Shown here: positions 19,244 through 30,243 of the stretch, one piece after another
Layout: every line of letters begins with the position of its first letter
Position numbering within the stretch: position 1 is the first letter of the stretch
Assembly (NCBI GenBank): GCA_036785325.1
Contig: JAXIVH010000073.1
Location: 717,001 to 781,000 of the forward strand
DNA: 64,000 nucleotides
Origin: Urophycis tenuis
Taxonomy: Eukaryota > Chordata > Actinopteri > Gadiformes > Phycidae
Reading direction: 5' to 3'
Program-made: the position numbers and the translations under genes
Notes under the pieces: model-generated
Told to the model about the DNA's origin: nothing
The model's database searches: none
Seen by the model: the letters and a program-made list of their open reading frames with translations, nothing else

Positions 19244-19830
19244 CCGTGTCTTAGGCAGTTGAACTGGCTTCACTGTGCTGTCCACCTCCATTTAATATGT
19301 TCCTTCAAGACAGCCATCTCCAGTAAGACATCAGCATAACTTTGATTTGTTCCATTGTCCACTGTTTGGTTGCAGGTCTTCCTGTTGTGACTATACTGTC
19401 AATTGCCATGATGTTTTCATAGTGTACTTTAATACTTTTTTGTGTACTTTAAAGCCAATTTCCCATCAGGGATTAATAAAGTTTTATCTAATCTAATCTA
19501 ATCAATTGCATTGCCTCACTGGCTCTCCTACCCAGCAGAGGCACTGCACTGTCCACATTTAGCACTTGGATTTCATAGCTTGTGATTTCTTGGATTTCTT
19601 ATTTTAATGTGTCATTTCCCCATTGGCTTCAGCTTGCTTTTGTTGCACATTACTAGTACACTTTTAGTGTGTTCTAGCTTGTTGTCCAGGTTCAACAGAT
19701 TAATGGGGATGATGTTGCAACTGGCAGTCTATTTGGAATTTGACCATGGCCTGACCTGGCATAGAGAAGCTCCTCTACCCTCTCTACGTCCACACTTTTG
19801 CCAGTCTGTCTCCACTGCATCCACCATCTC
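19244..19830 (-). pseudogene. Gypsy-4 protease and protease-RT linker
   Basis: Minus-strand words MVKFQIDC, CHIKIRN, YEIQVLNVDSAVPLLGRRASEAMQL and then TGDGCLEG, VDSTVKPVQLPKTR follow the order of a gypsy aspartic protease and its linker to RT. The usual DTGA-type active site is degraded (DCQLQH). A 97-bp LINE tail is inserted after MQL. Confidence 0.65.
19407..19503 (+). repeat. 97-bp LINE 3'-tail insertion with TSD
   Basis: The insert contains AATTTCCCATCAGGGATTAATAAAG and a (TAATC)n tail, the conserved LINE 3' hairpin and microsatellite. AATTGC flanks it at 19401-19406 and 19504-19509. Only the 3' terminus was integrated, which is extreme 5' truncation. Confidence 0.85.
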
Positions 19831-20700
19831 AGTCTCTTACAGTGATACAGGTTATATCTTCATATTCATTACTCATATATTCCGTTGTTATTGCATTCAC
19901 ATTTTTCATTATCCTGTGGTCCACTTTAGCTTTACATTTGGCTGCAAAGTGGTTCTCTCTGCCACACTTTGCACACTTCTTTCCGAAAGCCAGACATTTC
20001 TGTTTATTTCTTCCATGCGTTTTTCCACAGAATGTACACTTCAATATGTTGTTACCTTTCCTCTGGTACTGTGCTCCTTGCACAGTGTGCACCTCTTCTA
20101 CTATGGGGTCGTGATGGTTTTACCAGTTTCTCTCCCGGAGCAGTCTTTCTCTCATGATTGTGTTGTTTCCCCTACACACAATCCTATCACAAATGAGTGA
20201 GTCTCTCAAAGTGCCAAAGTTGCATGTTCTTGCCAACAGTCTCAATTCAGTGACATAACTGTCTATATTTTCACTGGTGTCCTGCTTTCTAGTGAAGAAA
20301 CAATAGCGTTCAACAAGCTCGTTCACGCTGGGGTTGCAGTGAAAATTCATGATGATGTCCACCATCTTCCATGCATCCTTATCTGTGTCACCCATCAGGG
20401 TATCCAAAAGTTCTCTGCCGCTCTCGCCAACAAGATAGCTGAACAGTTTTACCTTTTGTTTATCATCCCTTTCAGCCATGGCTGGATCCATTCGACGTCA
20501 CAAGCAAACGTATCTCTCCAGTGCTTCCATGTTTTAGAGAGGTTGCTGGAGTCCAGACACAACGTGTGTGGCGGCTTCAGTCCCTCCTTGGAATCGCACA
20601 GCAGTCTCTCACTAGCGGCTAAAACTAGCGACTCTAGCTAACATCAATTAGCAGTCTTTTCCTCTCTGAGAAAACTTTATGCACTCCTCTACCGCTGCCA
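19829..20700 (-). pseudogene. Gypsy-4 gag
   Basis: The capsid-like region MAERDDKQKVKLFSYLVGE, RELLDTLMGD and YCFFTRKQDTSENIDSYVTELRLLA ... LRDSLICDRIVCR is open at 20491-20120. After a frameshift the nucleocapsid has two knuckles: CTFCGKTHGRNKQKC and CAKCGRENHFAAKC (CX2CX4HX4C) at 20040-19940. The upstream region to 20700 contains stops. The architecture matches gypsy-1 and gypsy-3, but sequence similarity is low, so it is a different lineage. Confidence 0.8.
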
Positions 20701-20703
20701 CCA

Positions 20704-20882
20704 TGTTAAAGTGTGTTACTTCCTAATATGAAAAGCACTTGATGTTCAGTTTGGGTTGCAACTGGGTTGTAAACGTTATTAAACTTCAGCGTGAGGTACA
20801 GCTCGGTCCGGTAACTCCGGTGGTGACACACCCTCCTATATCCGTGTGCAACACAGAACTAAAACAATTACTCACAATACTT
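20704..20882 (-). repeat. Possible 5' LTR part of gypsy-4
   Basis: On minus this stretch ends ...CTTTAACA directly before the TGGTGGCAGCGG word, as an LTR before its primer site would. A matching 3' copy is not in the window, and another solo LTR begins at 20888, so the call is tentative. Confidence 0.35.
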
Positions 20883-20887
20883 CCTAT

Positions 20888-21257
20888 TGTCACGGTCTGT
20901 CGGCCACGCCCCCTCCACTACTCATTCATTGACCCTCGCAGCTGGGCTGCATCAGGTGATTAGTGGAGGCTACAAATTAGCCCTTCACTATTCACCTGGT
21001 GCCAGATTGTTCTTCGATGTTTATTCATTCAAGTCTCTCCAGCAATTCTCCTGCCTACGATCCCGGTTTACCGATCCTGCCTGTCCCTGACTCCGATCTT
21101 CGCCTCGCCCCTCCTGAACTCTGTTCGCCTGCCTCCCGTCCCGATCCCCGATCCCACCTGTCCCCTGTGACTATTGATAACTTAGAAAATAAAGACACTT
21201 TATTTTCATACGTGTTTGGTTTTGTGCTGCAATTGGGTCCTACCTCGACCCGTTACA
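20888..21257 (+). mobile_element. Solo LTR, 370 bp
   Basis: Starts TGTCACGGTCTG and ends TCGACCCGTTACA. CCTAT flanks it at 20883-20887 and 21258-21262. An AATAAAGACA polyadenylation-type signal lies near 21188, giving plausible U3-R-U5 order on plus. No coding sequence. Confidence 0.85.
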
Positions 21258-21262
21258 CCTAT

Positions 21263-22717
21263 TGTTACAAACCCAGCTAACACAGGACAACGTTGCTGTA
21301 AGTTGATTTTTTTTTGGCATTAAGTCAGGCGTTGTTGTGACAAAGTCGGCAGGAGGTCACACACGGTGTGGTCACAACGTTGCAGACGACTTTCTTGTGA
21401 CATTGTGGAATCAACCAGAACAACCAGAGCGATTTAAGGCCAACATCAAACCAACGTCAAAGAATTAGCTTTGCCGAAGGCCGTCTGTTGCACCTGCGTG
21501 AGAGGAAATAACTCTCCCTACCAGCTGGTGGCGGTAGTCTGTATTCATCTTCAAAAAGGGACACCGGAAGACCTCGGACTACGGATACATGAACCAAAGC
21601 AAGTTTGCCTACCATTTCACACCACTCTTACTCAGAAGGTTTAGTAATACTTCTAATACACTTCTTATCCAGAATATGTGAAAATGATGAATGATCAGAT
21701 ACGATGAAGTGAGAAAAAAGGCGATATTGTTGTGCATGCCCCCTTGAAAAACCACACACAAGGGCCAACAGTGCATGACATAACGAGGAAACGGAGACTC
21801 ACTGACTGCCAGACATGGCCGATCGTTGGCCTGGTGTGTCAGGGTCTTTAAAGAGAAAGAATTGCTCAAATTTCTCTTAAATGGCTTTGCAAACAACATA
21901 AGCAGCCTTTGGATGCATTTGGCCCTTACGGTCTTTCAATGTGCATTCAAGCCTCCACCAAAAGGTCATTCATATTTGAACAATGTTATTACCAAATTGT
22001 CGAAGTGTTGAGGGACCAAGAGAAGTCCTCAGAGATGTCAACACGCAGGAACTCCAAACTGGAAAAGCGGAGATCAACACAAGCGTTTGACATTTTATAA
22101 ATATTAGTTTTATCGTAGTATTAGGTAATTTAATATATAGAGCAGTAGTTTTTGATACAGTAGTTCTTGTTGAGCTTAGTGTTTCAGTATGTTTTCGTAT
22201 TTTATAGCATAGATTAGCGTCATGTTTAATTTGAATATTAGTGTATTGTATATTTAGTAAGGGTAACTTCAAAGTCACTATGCACTGATTTAGCAGACTA
22301 GTCACGATGCTAAGCTACACTATAAAATGGATGGAAAGATATTAAGTCGAAGTCATCTTTCGTAGTTGAATTCTCGTGTCAGGAAAATATGTAACAATGG
22401 GACATTAAAATAGGGGAATGGTGTGCTAAATCAATACCACAGCATTGCTTGGCTCCCAGAAGGAAGTCTCACCTTCTGTATGCAATTTGCTGTGTTATAT
22501 TTTGTTTTCAATAAATGTTTGTTTGATAACCACCATAACAGTGGCATTATCCGATAATTAGAAAATGCACTACATTTGCATCCAGGTAAAGCCTGCAATC
22601 TGCCGTCTTGTCTGTAAAGTGGGGGTGTAATATTCCTTCTTTTAAAAAAAAGCCACCACTGTGGTAGGCGTTAACATGTGACATGACATGAAGCACGAAG
22701 TTGGGCGTGAAAAGTGA
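21263..22717. other. Unassigned sequence
   Basis: I see no convincing gene. A degraded copy of the GGTGGCGGTA repeat lies near 21525, and an AATAAATGTTTGTTTG word at about 22510 looks like a retroposon or LTR 3' end. Short ORFs here lack recognisable domains. Confidence 0.4.
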
Positions 22718-22725
22718 CGTACAAC
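22718..22725. repeat. Left 8-bp TSD of the large hAT (CGTACAAC)
   Basis: CGTACAAC also occurs at 32384-32391, directly outside the other terminal repeat. Eight bases is the hAT signature length. Confidence 0.9.
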
Positions 22726-23138
22726 TAGGCCTGGGACGATAACAAATTTTGCTGGACGAGATATTGACCCACAATTTATTGATGATAAACGATATTATTG
22801 TCGACATTATCGAGACCAAAATGACCACTTATGTAATGTTAATATATCATAATAATGCAAGTACACCCTTTCAAATGCAACACTTAAAATAAAACAAACA
22901 AAAAACATGCCATCTTTCACTCCGTTGTAGGCCTACAGCTCGGGAATTGCCGTTTGTGATACATATTTTCTGGAGGGCAATTCATATTGACGGTCGAAAG
23001 TTTGTAACATTTCTCGAAATGCTGGCTTTTCAACTGTAGGAGGCAGCATTTCTTTAGCGATGTAGCGAACTACACTGTCTGTGAACGCACACCATTTTGC
23101 GCTGTTCTGACCGTAGGCTTACCTGTCGACCAAACGCT

Positions 23139-23504
23139 TCATTCAGTAAGTGTCGACTGTCGGACCGACGGCACTGCATCTCGGGGTGCACTTTTTTTTG
23201 CCCAACTGGGAAAACTCAACCGGGTGATTGTGTTTAAGGTGGGCCCACAATCACCCGGTAAGTTCGTTGTGTTTCCTTTTTTGGTCGCTACTATTTTTAA
23301 ACAGAGTTTACATACTGGCTCGTCTGTCTTGATGGTCCCACCTTGTTCATTGGGCTTGAAACCGAAATATTCCCACACCGGGGCTGTGGCATTTGGCTTT
23401 GGAATAAGTTTGTCCATGCTCCTCATGAGGCGAGTGGGTAACGGCTGCGACCTGTCTGCAAGGCGGGGCTTGATGTCCAGCCGGTCAAGCCCCGCCCATG
23501 TCAC
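23139..23504 (-). pseudogene. BED zinc-finger exon of a hAT transposase
   Basis: BED fingers bind transposon DNA and sit N-terminal in many hAT transposases. The ORF reads APVWEYFGFKPNEQGG, then CKLCLKIVATKKGNTTNL, the first half of the finger with its CX2C pair and the TTNL turn. The expected H-X3-H half is lost after a frame change at about 23300. The N-terminal part overlaps a palindrome (23445-23490) that recurs inverted at about 25770. The rest of the transposase is not found nearby. Confidence 0.7.
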
Positions 23505-25200
23505 GACGTCACACGCAAAGCCCTGCTACGTTATCGTGGTTTGTTCAGGGACAGTCGGGATTTCAGAAACTCGGTCGAAGCAGCGCCTGGATTTGCCTGG
23601 ATGTCGGATTTCATGTTGTTCTTCCCTAGTAGCTACATAAACGTTTACTAAACGAACGTTTCAAGTTCAATGGAAATATTTAATTACTTGAAATGATTAT
23701 TGATGTGAGGACACATTAATCCACTATAGCAACAATGTAGCCTATTGGACTATTTGACTGAAGATTGCTGTTTGTATTTGTATTTTTTTATTAGGGACCG
23801 AGCCTGTGAAACAGGACGAGGTCCCTTTTGAAATTGGTCCGTTTATTATTTGTATTTATATTTTTGATTCATTTAAATTTTTAATACAAAGTAAGTGAAC
23901 ATTAAAAAAAAGTATTTCGCATAGATATATTGTGTTTTTGCTATTAATAAACAGGTTTGTCATCGTTTATGTCACTAACAGAAACCCGTTAGAAGAATAA
24001 TACAATCTTAAGGAGTGGAGAAGTGAGGCTTCATCATTCACCATTGTAAAACAATCAGTCAAAGAAAGCATTATATAATTTACATATCTTCCAATTATGT
24101 ATTTCTACATTAGTCTAAAAGAAAGTTTTAGACTGAGAAACTTTTTTTAAAACCACTTTTTAGCCGACCTCAATCTGTTAACCTCTCTGTTTAGTTGTAT
24201 TCATACTGACTATTTTATTTACTCAAATAGTTACCTTTGCCAGCCAGTTTTAGGCCTACCTCCTGATCAGCCCTCTCTAAAATATTAGCCTACATTTCTA
24301 TAGAGGGCATCCAGTACACCACCATCTTTTGTACTTTCATCTTTTTGTCATCTTATTTTTATTATTATACCTGACCTATCGCACCCATACTGCATCATGT
24401 CCTATGTATTGATGTGTCATAGCCTTTGGTACTGTATGTGCATGTTTGTGTGGAGTGTATTTTGGGACTTGTCCAGGTAATCAAGGGCAGTGGTACAAAA
24501 CAAGTGTAACCCCTTCCATGGAATATCATAATGATTGAATAAAGCCAGTGAAAGCAAATAATGAAGATCAATACCAAAAGAAAAGTTTCTATTATTTAGC
24601 AACAATGAACAGACTCTTTTGATCAAACTATGTAATGCAGACCAAGCCATTCCCCTGACAATATTAATCATACAATTATTATCTTTACATCCTGCAGTGC
24701 AGGATGATCTGGACGCTGAATGGCCTGTCACATCTTCAGTGTACATCTCTCCACCACCAAGTAATTTACCTCGACGATACCTCGCCAGCAGACTGGAAAA
24801 AACGACAACTTGCTACCTCAGACTGATAAATTATCTGCGGCATCTTACTACATGGCTACAGAGAAATAACTCAGGGACTTTTTTTCAACAATTCTTTCAT
24901 TTATTAAACTCAAGAGAACATTAATCTGGAACGTTGACCTCTTATTCAGTTGAAGATAACATTAATCATCAGAGGACTTCTCTGTCACTCCTGAAAGGAA
25001 AGCATAACATGTTATTCAATTTGACATAGTTAACATATTATTGAGCATGGTTGCAGCAGGATTGGTTATGAGCATTGCAAGCAGAAGCACAGCACAGGTA
25101 TCCTTGAGCATAGCTGCAGCAGGTTTGGTATCAGGCTCTGTCTTGGTTATTTGTTCCCTTAATGATCTGCTTTGCAGTTATTTTACATCATTCATGTTAA
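23505..25200. other. Unassigned AT-rich sequence
   Basis: No gene seen. A hairpin-like AGGGACCGAGCCTG ... AGGACGAGGTCCCT lies at about 23795-23828 and resembles the end of a common fish repeat whose class I cannot name. A short duplication (GTTGCAGCAGGATTGGT / GCTGCAGCAGGTTTGGT) is at about 25049 and 25107. Confidence 0.35.
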
Positions 25201-25204
25201 TTCA

Positions 25205-25294
25205 TTCAAAATTTCAACGTTATACAACTTTCTATTATTTTGCTATCTCATAAGACTATCACGTTTGTCATTCTCGATATAACGTTACGCACAC

Positions 25295-25329
<35 letters not shown>

Positions 25330-25620
25330 GTAGGATTTTAGTGTAGGATTTTATCACATATGCTGAATGCTGACCATTAAACTGCCAAAATGCCCAAACG
25401 TTACAACAATATAACTTTTTCTATTAACTTTGCTATCTCATTCGTCACTTTCGATATAACGTTACGCACATACACACACACACACACACACACAGAGCTA
25501 AATTAAAATTACAACAACGCGAATGCTAACGCTACCGTAGTGTAGAATGTTATCACACATGCTGAATGCTGGCCATTAAACTGCCAAAATACACAAACGT
25601 TATACAATAATATATATACA
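25205..25620 (+). repeat. Tandem duplication, about 190-bp unit, each with a (CA)n run
   Basis: Two units share ACGTTAYACAA.., TTTGCTATCTCAT, CGATATAACGTTACGCACA plus (CA)n, then ATCACAYATGCTGAATGCTG and CCATTAAACTGCCAAAA. The first runs about 25217-25400 and the second about 25400-25605. The CA runs are at 25290-25326 and about 25466-25493. Confidence 0.75.
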
Positions 25621-25767
25621 CCAACGAAAGGGCCGTGAGATGTGAATAAAGTTTTTCATTTATTGTAGCAACGTAATTTCACTCACCGACATCACTTTCC
25701 AACTCGTATTCCGATATTTTGCCGAAAGTGAAGGTGGCAAGGGGCGGACTTATCTTTCACTGTGATT

Positions 25768-25860
25768 CCGTGTGGGCGGGGCTTGACCGGCTGGACGTCA
25801 AGCCCCGCCCCCCGAAGGTCCTGCAAGGCCGCAGCCGTTAGTACTTGCATGAGGCTCGCT
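25768..25860 (+). repeat. Inverted copy of the 23.43-23.50 kb palindrome
   Basis: GGGCGGGGCTTGACCGGCTGG ... CAAGCCCCGCCC is itself a palindrome, and together with GCAGCCGTTAGTACTTGCATGAGG it is the inverse of 23430-23490. The two copies face each other across 2.3 kb, like the arms of an inverted duplication of the hAT 5' region. Confidence 0.65.
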
Positions 25861-26540
25861 CACCTGCTACAGTGTGTGTGTGTGTCTGCAAGCACCGCAA
25901 CCATGGGGGGCGGTGCTTGGTGCTGAGACCGATGCACAGAGTGAACCATCGTGTCATCCAGCGTGTTTGGAGGCGAGAGACGAGGAAAACAAATACACAC
26001 ATTGTGACGCTCCTGCAAAGGGCACACACGCCCCCCGCCCCCATTGACACTCACGGGCAGCCAATTGACCAAACGTGGTTACTTTTAAATATACGGGCCA
26101 CTTCCGCGATGGGGGTGTTTTTTTTTGGAATAACGCCATTGCCAAGTGGAGGCGAGGACGCCGATATCCCAGACGACTTCCAAATCCTCCCCCTCAGCTT
26201 TGGAAGTATACCCGTCCGAGAAAGAGCGTAGGCTACTGTTCCATTCCGCACTGCTGTGGCCTCCGCCGTGAGCCAGCTTACAGTTGCACCGGTGCAAATC
26301 CTTGAATGTTTCTCCGAGCGGCAAAGCCGCGGAATAATAGCCTAACGTACAGAGATCTTGGAACCACTAAAAGAAAACCTGTCCCGGTGACAATCCCTTT
26401 TGTTGCGCCGAGCGACAAAGTAGTTTCGTTGTTGATACTGATTCTACTTGCTTTTGTTTTTTTTGTTTAATGTCGCCTAGGCGACACGGTTGCGGTGGAG
26501 ATAGCTAACTTTGCCTTTATTCAGATACGAATCATTTCTA
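25861..26540. other. Unassigned, GC-rich to AT-rich transition
   Basis: No gene recognised; short ORFs on both strands overlap without domains. The right part may already be the start of the gypsy-2 5' LTR, whose left boundary I could not locate. Confidence 0.3.
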
Positions 26541-26812
26541 TGAGCTGTGGGCTTTACTTGATAATATTGTTATTGAATATCGGTGCGAAATGTGGACTTT
26601 GCTTTGTCATATCGTAAATGAATGAGATGTGCTGGGGGCTTTATTTTCGTATATTGTAAATGAATGCCTGTATGAGCCGTGGGTTTTATTTTGTTACATT
26701 GTAAAGAGAAGGGGTCTATAAGCCGTGGGCTTCGTTTTGTTGTATTGGGAAAAGCAGGTTTGTTTGAGCCGACGGCTTTATTTTGTTACATTGACCAAGA
26801 TGTTTTGAATTC
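26541..26812 (+). promoter_or_regulatory. Six degenerate ~46-bp repeats, probable U3 enhancer array
   Basis: Units beginning near 26541, 26589, 26624, 26672, 26718 and 26765 share TGAGCYGTGGGCTTTATTTTG followed by TTACATTGTAAA-like sequence. They lie just upstream of the part of the gypsy-2 LTR shared by both copies. The 3' LTR lacks this segment because of a deletion, so membership of U3 is inferred. Tandem repeats in U3 are commonly enhancers. Confidence 0.6.
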
Positions 26813-26828
26813 ATTTGAAATCTTCCCC

Positions 26829-27187
26829 ATACAGAGACTAAGCCCCGGACCACCAAAACTCTGAACTTTTGGTCCTTACCGCACCCACTCTCAGACTTAT
26901 TCCCTCGCATGCTTACGGACAAATTGCATAAATCCAACATTGTATTGAAATGGTATGAAATTGAATGGTGTTTTTCTCTTTTTGTGTTGATGAATATAAT
27001 CTTTGCCATGACCTATTGAGTCTGTGTTCTGCTGAGTCCTGATATTCAAGAGTTCATCTCAGCTCATGAGAAAAAATAGGTTCAGTTAAGCCCTACACCG
27101 AATCATCTATTGTAGTGGTGTGTTGTGACTTTAATTGAGTCCTTTGTAATGAATGACTTGTTGCTTAATCCTAGTCAAACCGTTACA
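26829..27187 (+). repeat. Gypsy-2 5' LTR (shared 3' part)
   Basis: 359 bp that recur at 31928-32286 with about four substitutions (about 1.1 percent). It ends CAAACCGTTACA before the primer-binding site. The full LTR probably extends left into the repeat array. Confidence 0.88.
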
Positions 27188-27195
27188 TAAAAAAG

Positions 27196-27214
27196 TGGTG
27201 CCCAACGTGGGGCT
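27196..27214 (+). promoter_or_regulatory. Primer-binding site, tRNA-Lys-like
   Basis: TGGTGCCCAACGTGGGGCT starts 8 bp after the LTR. It differs by one base from the TGGCGCCCAACGTGGGGC site complementary to the 3' end of tRNA-Lys(1,2). Confidence 0.8.
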
Positions 27215-27225
27215 GTAGATGAACT

Positions 27226-30200
27226 ATGAATATGAATGATAATATACAAGCAACTACTAGCGCTTGCTGTTCAAGGAGCCTAGAACAGATTCAGACTAAC
27301 AACCCTGATTTAACTGCCCATGTCAACTCACAACCCTCTCCAGTCCTTCACCCTGCTGACCCATCTCAACAACCTCATCACTCAGGTCACAGAGTTAACA
27401 TGGCCACTTCTTCTCCACCCCAACACTCAACACAGTTTAGTACTGCAACGGCGGGTGCTCCCAGTCACTTCCCCTCTGACAGAAATGCTATAAGGCCTAA
27501 TGGATTACATTCTGCAGTTCCCTCACAAAATCTGGGAACATTGCCTGCCACAGTCAACACTACTTACAACTTAGTGGACATGGAACTGACTTGTATGGAA
27601 AGGAACTATATTCCTAGCTTTGTGGATTTACCCCCTGCTGGTGAACAAGGGGAAGAGCAGGATAGTGAGGAGGATGAAGCTGCCTGTCTTGATGCAACCA
27701 ACTTTATTCCCGATCAACGACCACAGGAAGTGCCTTTAGAATTAATACAAAGTTGTCATAATATTGAAGAACAACAGCAAAGAATGCAAACAGAATATAG
27801 GAGAGACATGGACATTTTATTTCAGGATGTCAGACAAGTGTATGCGGATGGAAAACATGAAATTTTGAATACTTTACAATCTCAAGTACAACACCTGCAG
27901 ACTCAGACTTCCAACAGTTTAAATTGGCGTTTAAAGCACTTACAAGGAGGAATGGTGCAAGCTGTTAAAGACATGGCAGCCCCACTGCAAACAGCTATGG
28001 AAGAGATGCAGGTGGCCATCATCAGTCAAGGTGAGAAATTAAATGCTCTTCTTCCTCAGCACCATGCTTCCCATCAGAACCCGGTACTTCAGGCACGGCC
28101 AGCTACCATTAACCCTTCACCTGCACCTATAGTGCCCTCTTGTGTTGTCTGTGTAAACGATTATCCCTTACAGTCAACCATGCATCCAGGCCCAGTAGAA
28201 GCTCCCTGTAGGCACGTAGCTCCTGCTGACCAATACAAAGGCTGGAGGCCCCCAGCTGATACCTACCGAGGCCCAAGGTCTCTTTCCCGTGCTACAGCGG
28301 ATACTTACATAAATCCAAGGCCTCTAGCCACTGCTACAGTGGAAAGACGCCCATCCTTTATGCCCCAACACCTTTCCTCATCTGACACATACATAAAACT
28401 TGAATTTCCATTTTTTGGAAGGTGTGAAGATACCTCAGACCCCCTAGAGTATCTTGAGAAGTGTCATGATTATCTGGCACTTAATCCAATCACTAATGAA
28501 GAGTTATTGGCTACATTAAGAAATGTTCTTTGTGGCACTGCCCGTGAGTGGTGGGATGTTGCTAGACTTTCGGTCCATATATGGGCTCAGTTCGAAGCCT
28601 GCTTTCTTTCAGCTTTTTTGGCAGAAGATTACACAGATGAATTACAGGAGAGAGTGCGTACCCGTGTTCAAACTGAAGGCGAAAGCGTTCGTGACTTTGC
28701 TTATATGTACCGTTCATTATGCAAGCGTTGGGATCCCCACATCCAAGAAGAGGTCATCAAATTAATACTCAAAAATATCAATCCACGACTTGCCAGTCAG
28801 CTGCGTCAGCGAGTGTCCACTGTAGATGAACTGGTAAGGCTAGGACATCAACTGGAAAAAGACAAAGATAACCAAAGGCATTATGAGCAGCGTAAACAAC
28901 ATGCACAAAATGCCCCAGCTAAAAGTGGCTATCAAAAACAGCCTTCAACTGGTCAGCAACCCTCTCCACCTCCTAAGGTATACTGTTGGAGGTGTAAACA
29001 ACCTCACTCATCTACCTCATGCCCTCGACAACAATCAAACAGTCAATCCTATCAGGGTAAGCGAGATTCTCCCCCAGCTCCACCAGGAGAATCAAGAATG
29101 ACAAACCCGCCTACCAGACTTGCTACTGTTACTGCGAAAACACCCAAAACTCAGGAGTGTCTTAATGGAAATAATGATAGGTGTCCCCACCCGTATTCTT
29201 ATGTACCCGGAGTGGCGAGTGTAATTCCCCATGAGCTGATGGTACCCGTTGCCATTGGTTCATGGACAGGAGCTGCTGTCCTGGATACAGGGTCGTCTTA
29301 CACCTTGATTTCAGAACAGTTGTGGAAAACTGTTAAAACAGATGATGCAGAATTCAGTGCATGGCACGAAGGCCCACTGTATCTCGCTGATGGCCAACCG
29401 AAGCAGCCTTTAGGTTACAGTGAGCTGGTATACACAGTACATAACCAGAGCTGGACTTTACCCACAGTGATTCTGTCAGGGCAGACTCTGGTGTTGCCAG
29501 CTGTGCTGGGCCTAGATTTTATGTTCTTCAGTGGCATGCTAATGGATGTGTCTAATCTAACCTTCTGGTTTCCACCCTCAGAGGAAAGATTCAGCTTTGT
29601 CAGTGACTCACCTGGCTTGAATGACTGGGGACACCCTCCAACATCAGCCTTCTTCTCTGCTGTTCATCCCGCTGCCTTGACGACCTCCCACAGCATGGAC
29701 GATGTGCATTGCTGGCGCCAGGCTGTGGAAAAGACTGTGTTGCAAGGTTCGGATAAAGCCAAACTCCTGGAACAGCTGCACCTAAATGCCGATACCTGCA
29801 CTTCTCGCCTCGGCCACACGGAGCTGCTGAGGCACGAAATCTTCCTGAGTCAAGATATGCCCCTGAAACAAAAGCCTTATAGGGTGTCTCCTACAAAAAT
29901 GCAAGTCACAAAGGAACTCATCGAGGACATGTTGGCCAAAGGGGTCATTGAACCATCATCTTCCCCTTGGGCTTCTCCCGTTGTCCTTATCCCAAAGAAA
30001 ACAGGTGGCCTGCGCTTCTGTGTTGATTACAGAAGGATAAACTCTATAACCCATAGCGACGCATACCCATTGCCAACAATCCAGGAGATTCTTGAGTCCC
30101 TAGCAGGTGCTGAAATATTCACTAATCTGGATTTGAATCGTGGATATTGGCAAGTACAGATGGATACGGAGGCAGAAGAAAAGACAGCCTTTGTTTGTGG

Positions 30201-30243
30201 ACATGGGCTGTACCATTTAAAAAAAAATGCCGTTTGGCCTTAA
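27226..30243 (+). pseudogene. Gypsy-2 gag, protease and N-terminal RT (frameshift at end)
   Basis: A 1,005-codon open frame, MNMNDN start 12 bp after the primer site. Residues 1-390 are Gln/Pro/Ser-rich with a coiled-coil-like QVQHLQTQTSNSLNWRLKHL. Residues about 393-540 are the retrotransposon gag (capsid) domain (FPFFGRCEDTSDPLEYLEKC, AREWWDVAR). A single knuckle CWRCKQPHSSTSC lies at about 587. The aspartic protease (VLDTGSSYTLIS) is at about 683 and RT begins at about 905 (SPWASPVVLIPKK). The frame fails in an A9 run at about 30219-30227; the sequence continues one frame over at MPFGLKNAPATF. Gag to protease is otherwise undamaged. The insertion is young, as its LTRs show. Confidence 0.9.

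Larger units (their letters stand above)
18516..20880 (-). mobile_element. Gypsy-4, old Ty3/gypsy copy
   Basis: Minus-strand gag-protease-RT remnant. A TGGTGGCAGCGG primer-site-like word lies at about 20692-20703, and LTR-like sequence lies to its right. The RT is cut at 18516 by L2 #1; the rest of pol is not seen in the window. A solo LTR (18879-19243) and a 97-bp LINE tail (19407-19503) also interrupt it. Many stops and frameshifts make it one of the oldest layers here. Confidence 0.75.

Noticed and set aside
23785..23835. Hairpin AGGGACCGAGCC...GGTCCCT as a terminator or microRNA
   Set aside because: Short and imperfect, and it resembles the end of a common fish repeat. There is no support for transcription.
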